Assembly (NCBI GenBank): GCA_022539475.1
Contig: VCMS01000071.1
Span: 1 to 64,000, forward strand
Direction: 5' to 3'
From: Gracilaria domingensis
Lineage: Eukaryota > Rhodophyta > Florideophyceae > Gracilariales > Gracilariaceae
DNA length: 64,000 bases
Shown: positions 60,360-64,000 of the stretch, piece by piece
Layout: each line of letters opens with the position of its first letter
Numbering within the stretch: the first letter of the stretch is position 1
The notes under the pieces: generated by a model
Told to the model about the DNA's origin: nothing
Seen by the model: the letters and a program-made list of their open reading frames with translations, nothing else
Databases searched by the model: none
Position numbers and translations under genes: made by a program

Positions 60360-61838
60360 ATGGCAAAAGCTCTCAATCCACAATCACCGCTGCCGTCGTC
60401 CGAGAGCTCCGTGCACGAGCGTCTTCTAGCGCTGGAATCGAAACAGCTTGCGTACCGCAGTCTGTCGCATCGGCTGCTACAGCTTCCGCAAAAGCTGCGT
60501 CGTCGCGCGCTGGTGCCCGTGGGACCACGCCTGTACTTGCCGGGAGAGCTGGTTCGCACCAACGAGATTCTTGTTCTACTGGGTTCGGCCGGCGAGGCCA
60601 CGTATTTCGCAGAGCGTTCTGCGTGGCAGGCGCATGAGATAGTACGTCGACGGTTGGGCAGGGTTGAACGTGGATTGCGTGAGCTGCTGGATGAGAATGA
60701 TGGTGAGCACAACGTGGGTGCCTCTTTTGCGAGCAACGTGCGAGTGGAAGCTGATGACGGCGACGCGAGGACGCTGACTGACGCTAGCGCGATTGCTGAA
60801 AACGAGGCTGAGAAGGAGGCAAATGACAGCGGCGCTGCGAACAAAAGCGCGGCTTCGAGAGGTGTGGAACCCACGAGCGTTTTGAGGACGGCAACAAGCC
60901 AAGCGAGTGCGACTAAAGAGAAGAAGAGAGTACGATTCAGTGATCCTCTCATACACCCGTCACAAAAGTCCACACCGCAGCCATGCTTCATCTCACCGCC
61001 AAAATCTAAGTCAAAGGGGAGGAGGAAGAAGAGCACGGCTGATTCTTCCTCCTCGTCCCGATCTAGTGCAAACAGCGACAGCAGGAAGCCTGCTTCGGAC
61101 GGAGGGCAATCAAACTCAAAAGTGTTGCACGAGCTCCAACAAGCAGTGGAGAAGGCGCAGAAGCAAGTGCTGGACGATGGGATCGTGAACATTACTGAGG
61201 TGTACGAAGGGGACGAGGAAACGCCGAGCAGAGTGGAACTGCCGCGCGGCTTTGAGCCAGACAGGAGCATCAACTTTGGCGATGACAGCGAGGAGTTTCT
61301 GGATGTGAGCGGCGCGGTCGCCGGGGTGGACAACGAGGAGCTATCTCGCGAGGACTATCTCGAGGCGCTCGCTGAGGTGGAAAAGGACTCGCAAATGGAA
61401 GAGGAACGCGTGTCGACAGAAAAGCGCACAAGCGAGCTGGAACGCGAGAAGAAGGAGTTCGGCAAGGGGCTGGCAAAGGGCTTCTTCGGCGCGCCGCCAA
61501 AGCGCGCGACCAGCGGCGACGCGGCGCCCGGCGGCGACGCAGCGCCCGGCGGCGACGCAGTGCCCAGCCCGCAGGTGGCGCCGGCCAGCACGGCGTCGCC
61601 CGTGGGCGGCGTGGTGGAGCGCAAGCCGGCGCGCAAGGCGCGGCGCCGCCACCGCCGCCCGCGCTCGGGCGCGTCCGCGTTCCCGGCGTCCACGCCCACC
61701 TCGCTGCTGCAGCAGCGCGCGCGCGCGTCGTCCGACGACGACGCCGCGCGCGACGACGACGACGCCGCCGCCGCCGCCTCCGTCTTCCTCAAGCTGCGCG
61801 GGCTCGGTAAAGACGCATCGCCGTCCGCGCAGCGATAG
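60360..61838 (+). CDS. URI-like unconventional prefoldin
   Basis: The protein has 492 residues. Residues 17-110 form a prefoldin alpha-type module: a helix with the VHERLLALESKQLAYRSLSH heptads, then LVPVGPRLYLPGELVRTNEI and LVLLGSAGEATYFAERSAWQ, with a return helix (EIVRRRLGRVERGLRELLDE). This corresponds to the URI1 pattern of P-G-L-V-x-TNE-x-x-VLLG. RVRFSDP at about 191 is a match to the PP1-binding RVxF motif. An acidic segment, NFGDDSEEFLDVSGAV (about 304-319), resembles the URI box. The C-terminal third is Ala/Gly/Pro-rich with a GGDAAP repeat and a basic stretch. URI scaffolds the R2TP/prefoldin-like complex for RNA polymerase assembly and TOR-linked signalling. The fit to URI is good but not certain; another prefoldin-like protein is possible. 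Confidence 0.65.
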   Translation: MAKALNPQSPLPSSESSVHERLLALESKQLAYRSLSHRLLQLPQKLRRRALVPVGPRLYLPGELVRTNEILVLLGSAGEATYFAERSAWQAHEIVRRRLGRVERGLRELLDENDGEHNVGASFASNVRVEADDGDARTLTDASAIAENEAEKEANDSGAANKSAASRGVEPTSVLRTATSQASATKEKKRVRFSDPLIHPSQKSTPQPCFISPPKSKSKGRRKKSTADSSSSSRSSANSDSRKPASDGGQSNSKVLHELQQAVEKAQKQVLDDGIVNITEVYEGDEETPSRVELPRGFEPDRSINFGDDSEEFLDVSGAVAGVDNEELSREDYLEALAEVEKDSQMEEERVSTEKRTSELEREKKEFGKGLAKGFFGAPPKRATSGDAAPGGDAAPGGDAVPSPQVAPASTASPVGGVVERKPARKARRRHRRPRSGASAFPASTPTSLLQQRARASSDDDAARDDDDAAAAASVFLKLRGLGKDASPSAQR

Positions 61839-61921
61839 CGCGCGGCCGCCTTCCACGTGCGCGTTTTTTTTTGCCGCGCTGTGCAAGCGCCGTGATGCGC
61901 GCGCGCGTGCGTGACGTGCAA

Positions 61922-62066
61922 CGCGCGCGCGCGCGCGCGCGCGCGCGACGCGGCTCGTTGTGCGCGACGCGCGCCGGTGGTGCGTGTTTTTCTTCGCGCC
62001 GCGCGCGAACAGTCGCGCGCCGTCGGCTGCGCGCGGACTCGTCGTCGTCGTCGTCGTCGTCGTCGA
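61922..62066. repeat. Simple repeats: (CG)13 and about nine TCG units
   Basis: An uninterrupted alternating CG run covers 61922-61947, and TCG repeats cover about 62039-62065, between the URI-like and RBR genes. The whole stretch 61840-62110 is extremely CpG-rich. Confidence 0.9.
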
Positions 62067-62114
62067 GCGCGTCGGCCGCGTGGGGGCGCTCGTCTGCTGC
62101 CTGCGTGCTTCCGC

Positions 62115-63173
62115 ATGGTGTCGCGCCGCTTCGCTGTGCGGCTGTCGGCTGCGGATGAGTTCGACGCCGGCGCGCAGCGCGCCGCTTCCGTCGCGCACAG
62201 CGCGGACGACGCCGACTTCCCGGACTTCTTTCCCAGCGTGCCGTTTCGCTCGGTGGGCGCCTTGACCGCGCGCATGGGCGCCGACGCCGCGCAGTTTGTC
62301 GACGATGCGCGTTTACCGCCGCCGAGTCAGACGCACGCTGTCGCGCTCTCGCGGAGGCGGCGCTGTGAGATTTGCTTCCATCCCGAGTCGGGGCCGCTGC
62401 GGCCGTGCCCGCAGTGCAATGCCACCGCGTGTCATCATTGTCTGCGCTCGTGGCTCAGGGTCAGGATAGAGGACGGCGACGTCAACCATCTGTCGTGCTT
62501 TCTGTGCCATGAGCTCATCCCGGACAGCGAGGTGCGAAGCATTGTGGGCGAGCTCGAGTTCAACCGGTGCCTTTTCTTTCGCTCCAAGATAGAGCATGGC
62601 AGCGACTCCACTGCCGCGTGGTGCCCGAAAGTCGGCTGCTGGAAGCTTTTGCAATGCAATGTGCGCAAAATCAACATGCATGCGTCCACCATTACATGTC
62701 CAGACTGCCACACCTCCGTGTGTCCGCGCTGTTTCAGTGAAGGTCATGGCGATGAAAAGTGTCCGGTTCCCACTGTCGCCGTGCGGGAGAAGACGCTCTC
62801 CAGGATCTGGGAGAAGTTTCACACCAAGAAGTGTCCAATATGCCGCGTCAAGATCGAGAGAGCTGGCGGCTGTTCGCTCATGCGCTGCGCAAACTGCCGG
62901 ACCAAGTTCTGCTGGAAGTGCAAGGGGCTCATCAACAGTGAGGACGAGTACACGCGCCGCAATCGACGCACCTTTTCGCACAAGTGCTACTGCACCAAAG
63001 TAGATAACGTCTTCATGTGGATATCTGTCACTGGAGGCGTCATCGTTGTGTTGCCTGTTGCCGTCATTGGGCTCGTTTTAGCTGGGCCTCCCGCCCTCAT
63101 CACTTACGCGCTTCTTCCAAAGGAAAGAAAGCGCGTTGTACGTGCTCAACTGGCTGAGGCCATAACCTTGTGA
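62115..63173 (+). CDS. RBR-type (RING-IBR-RING) E3 ubiquitin ligase with C-terminal membrane span
   Basis: The protein has 352 residues from the ATG at 62115; upstream in-frame codons are simple repeats. RING1 spans about 84-131 (C84-x2-C87 ... C98-x2-C101 ... C106-x2-C109 ... C128-x2-C131), the IBR about 150-222, and RING2 begins CPICRVKI at 240. The catalytic Cys that accepts ubiquitin in RBR ligases is C253 (AGGCSLMRC). After CFSEGHGD, KFCWKCKG and a His/Cys-rich end comes a hydrophobic span at about 299-332 (VFMWISVTGGVIVVLPVAVI). This resembles the RNF19/RNF144 subgroup, which is membrane-anchored (ER or endosomes). It probably ubiquitinates membrane or ER-associated substrates; the target is unknown. 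All zinc ligands and the catalytic Cys are present. Confidence 0.9.
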   Translation: MVSRRFAVRLSAADEFDAGAQRAASVAHSADDADFPDFFPSVPFRSVGALTARMGADAAQFVDDARLPPPSQTHAVALSRRRRCEICFHPESGPLRPCPQCNATACHHCLRSWLRVRIEDGDVNHLSCFLCHELIPDSEVRSIVGELEFNRCLFFRSKIEHGSDSTAAWCPKVGCWKLLQCNVRKINMHASTITCPDCHTSVCPRCFSEGHGDEKCPVPTVAVREKTLSRIWEKFHTKKCPICRVKIERAGGCSLMRCANCRTKFCWKCKGLINSEDEYTRRNRRTFSHKCYCTKVDNVFMWISVTGGVIVVLPVAVIGLVLAGPPALITYALLPKERKRVVRAQLAEAITL

Positions 63174-63405
63174 GCCACTGCCACCTATGTTTATCCCTCG
63201 CTTCTTTCTGTGCACCGCTCACAAATTTAACTTCGAGCGCATGCTCAAGTGCTGCTCACACAACTTTGTTTTAACATCACTTAGTGATGAACACCTTAAC
63301 TGCATTCAATGTGCAAAAACGAAGTGCCAGCTTGGCGTAAGGTTCTGCGATCAATACACTTAGCATTGCCCCTTTTTACTGCGACACCACAAAATATGAC
63401 TATAC

Positions 63406-64000
63406 CTAAAGATCAACTGTCGTGTTAATTGTAGGTTGGATTCGGAAGAATGGAACTTGCCCTTGTCCTTCTTGCTCCGCAGCATCTTTGTCATTCACTA
63501 ATGTGAATTGCATGGAATGCGGACCATGATTGTATCCAGTGATAAGCTGGAAATTCCCAAAGCCGCTAGGGCGACAGGCTGCATTGATTCCGAGGCCAAA
63601 CTCTATGTTGCGCTGCCTGGGCGGCGCCCGCTGTGCCTGTCTTTCCATTTGTTGCATTGCCTGTAACTGTGCAGTTGGAGAGTTTGCAAAGCCCTCACCG
63701 TAAGTGTGCAATGCATTCTGCACCTCCTGTCTCGCCGACCGGAATGAAAGACGCATCGACGGCACGAGCAAAAATTCAGCATGTCTGGCAAACCACTCAT
63801 CCACGTTGCGCAGCGCTATGGGCGTTTCAGTCTCGTACATAGGATTTGCGACCTTGGACAACAAAATTTTCTTGAATCGCTGCAGCGCGGCGTTCTGCAA
63901 TAAAAGTATTTGCTTGTTGAACAACGAACGTACCCGAGACTGCAGAGAAGACTGCAATTCGGATCGCTTCTTCGCGCGAATAGGTGAGGAAGCATGAGCC
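63406..64000 (-). CDS. Partial conserved protein, 5' end beyond the window
   Basis: The frame is open from the right edge of the window to its stop at 63406, about 197 residues of C-terminal sequence. Basic helices (SRVRSLFNKQILLLQNAALQ, RFKKILLSKV) are followed by LVPSMRLSFRSARQEVQNAL, a Gln/Arg-rich stretch and a beta-rich end (NIEFGLGINAACRPSGFGNF, then QLITGYNHGPHSMQFTLVND and VPFFRIQPTINTTVDL). The closing region looks like that of certain large plant and algal proteins in which an SFGLD/RPDGFG-type block follows a long helical region, but I cannot name the family with confidence. An apparent Met at 63957 is not an ATG and should not be taken as the start. Confidence 0.55.
   Translation of the reverse strand, partial: AHASSPIRAKKRSELQSSLQSRVRSLFNKQILLLQNAALQRFKKILLSKVANPMYETETPIALRNVDEWFARHAEFLLVPSMRLSFRSARQEVQNALHTYGEGFANSPTAQLQAMQQMERQAQRAPPRQRNIEFGLGINAACRPSGFGNFQLITGYNHGPHSMQFTLVNDKDAAEQEGQGQVPFFRIQPTINTTVDL

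Noticed and set aside
61341-62275. Minus-strand Arg/Ala-rich frames of ~300 codons
   Set aside because: They lie opposite the GC-rich 3' part of the URI-like gene and the simple repeats, and have no domain character.

Overview
The window looks like nuclear DNA of a phycobilin-containing alga, most probably a unicellular red alga. One protein (55087-56223) is a CpcS/CpeS-type phycobiliprotein lyase behind a plastid-type leader. The other genes are ordinary eukaryotic nuclear genes: LSm2, GnT I, a GT49/LARGE-like glycosyltransferase, URI-like prefoldin, an RBR ubiquitin ligase, a SHAQKYF MYB, mitochondrial uL22 and valyl-tRNA synthetase. Most are single-exon. The few introns visible are short (73, 82 and 182 nt) with GT-AG ends. 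Cryptophytes and glaucophytes also have CpcS/CpeS lyases, so the red-alga call is inference.

Layout. 1-6.2 kb: a convergent pair of damaged HAD-phosphatase paralogues, an ApbA/PanE-like oxidoreductase, an orphan piece of ribulose-phosphate 3-epimerase, a diverged tandem repeat and an unknown coiled-coil protein. 6.2-11.2 kb: retroelement scrap (a minus-strand Ty3/Gypsy gag plus LTR, a plus-strand LTR/leader piece, and the 3' half of a Copia element with its LTR). 11.3-17.3 kb: mitochondrial uL22, a membrane protein, and long poorly coding DNA with hairpins. 17.3-36.3 kb: a transposon nest, namely a hAT-like transposase fragment, Ty3 element A (18399-23296, decayed and cut in its RT), Ty3 element B (23297-35290, two LTRs of 974 bp each) carrying a minus-strand insertion C and an assembly gap (24863-25225), then the C-terminal half of a pogo/jerky-like transposase.

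37.0-64.0 kb is the gene-rich part: a six-hairpin glycosidase-like protein and GnT I (divergent), an EF-hand protein, a MYB and a two-RRM protein (divergent), an R-SNARE-like coiled-coil protein and a phosphoglucomutase (divergent), valyl-tRNA synthetase and the phycobilin lyase (divergent), LSm2, the GT49 protein and URI-like prefoldin (divergent), the RBR ligase, and a partial protein at the right edge. Repeated head-to-head pairs 0.3-0.7 kb apart suggest shared promoter regions. Two genes belong to glycan processing (GnT I and GT49), possibly with the neighbouring glycosidase.

Two non-autonomous elements with 8-bp target duplications (hAT-like) can be delimited to the base at 37004-37650 and 56729-57507. 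The most unusual signals are a ~1.85-kb antisense reading frame between the chromodomain and the 3' LTR of element B, repeated copies of that element's polypurine tract inside its coding region, a perfect hairpin enclosing the start codon of GnT I, and a phycobilin lyase with a long extra C-terminal domain.
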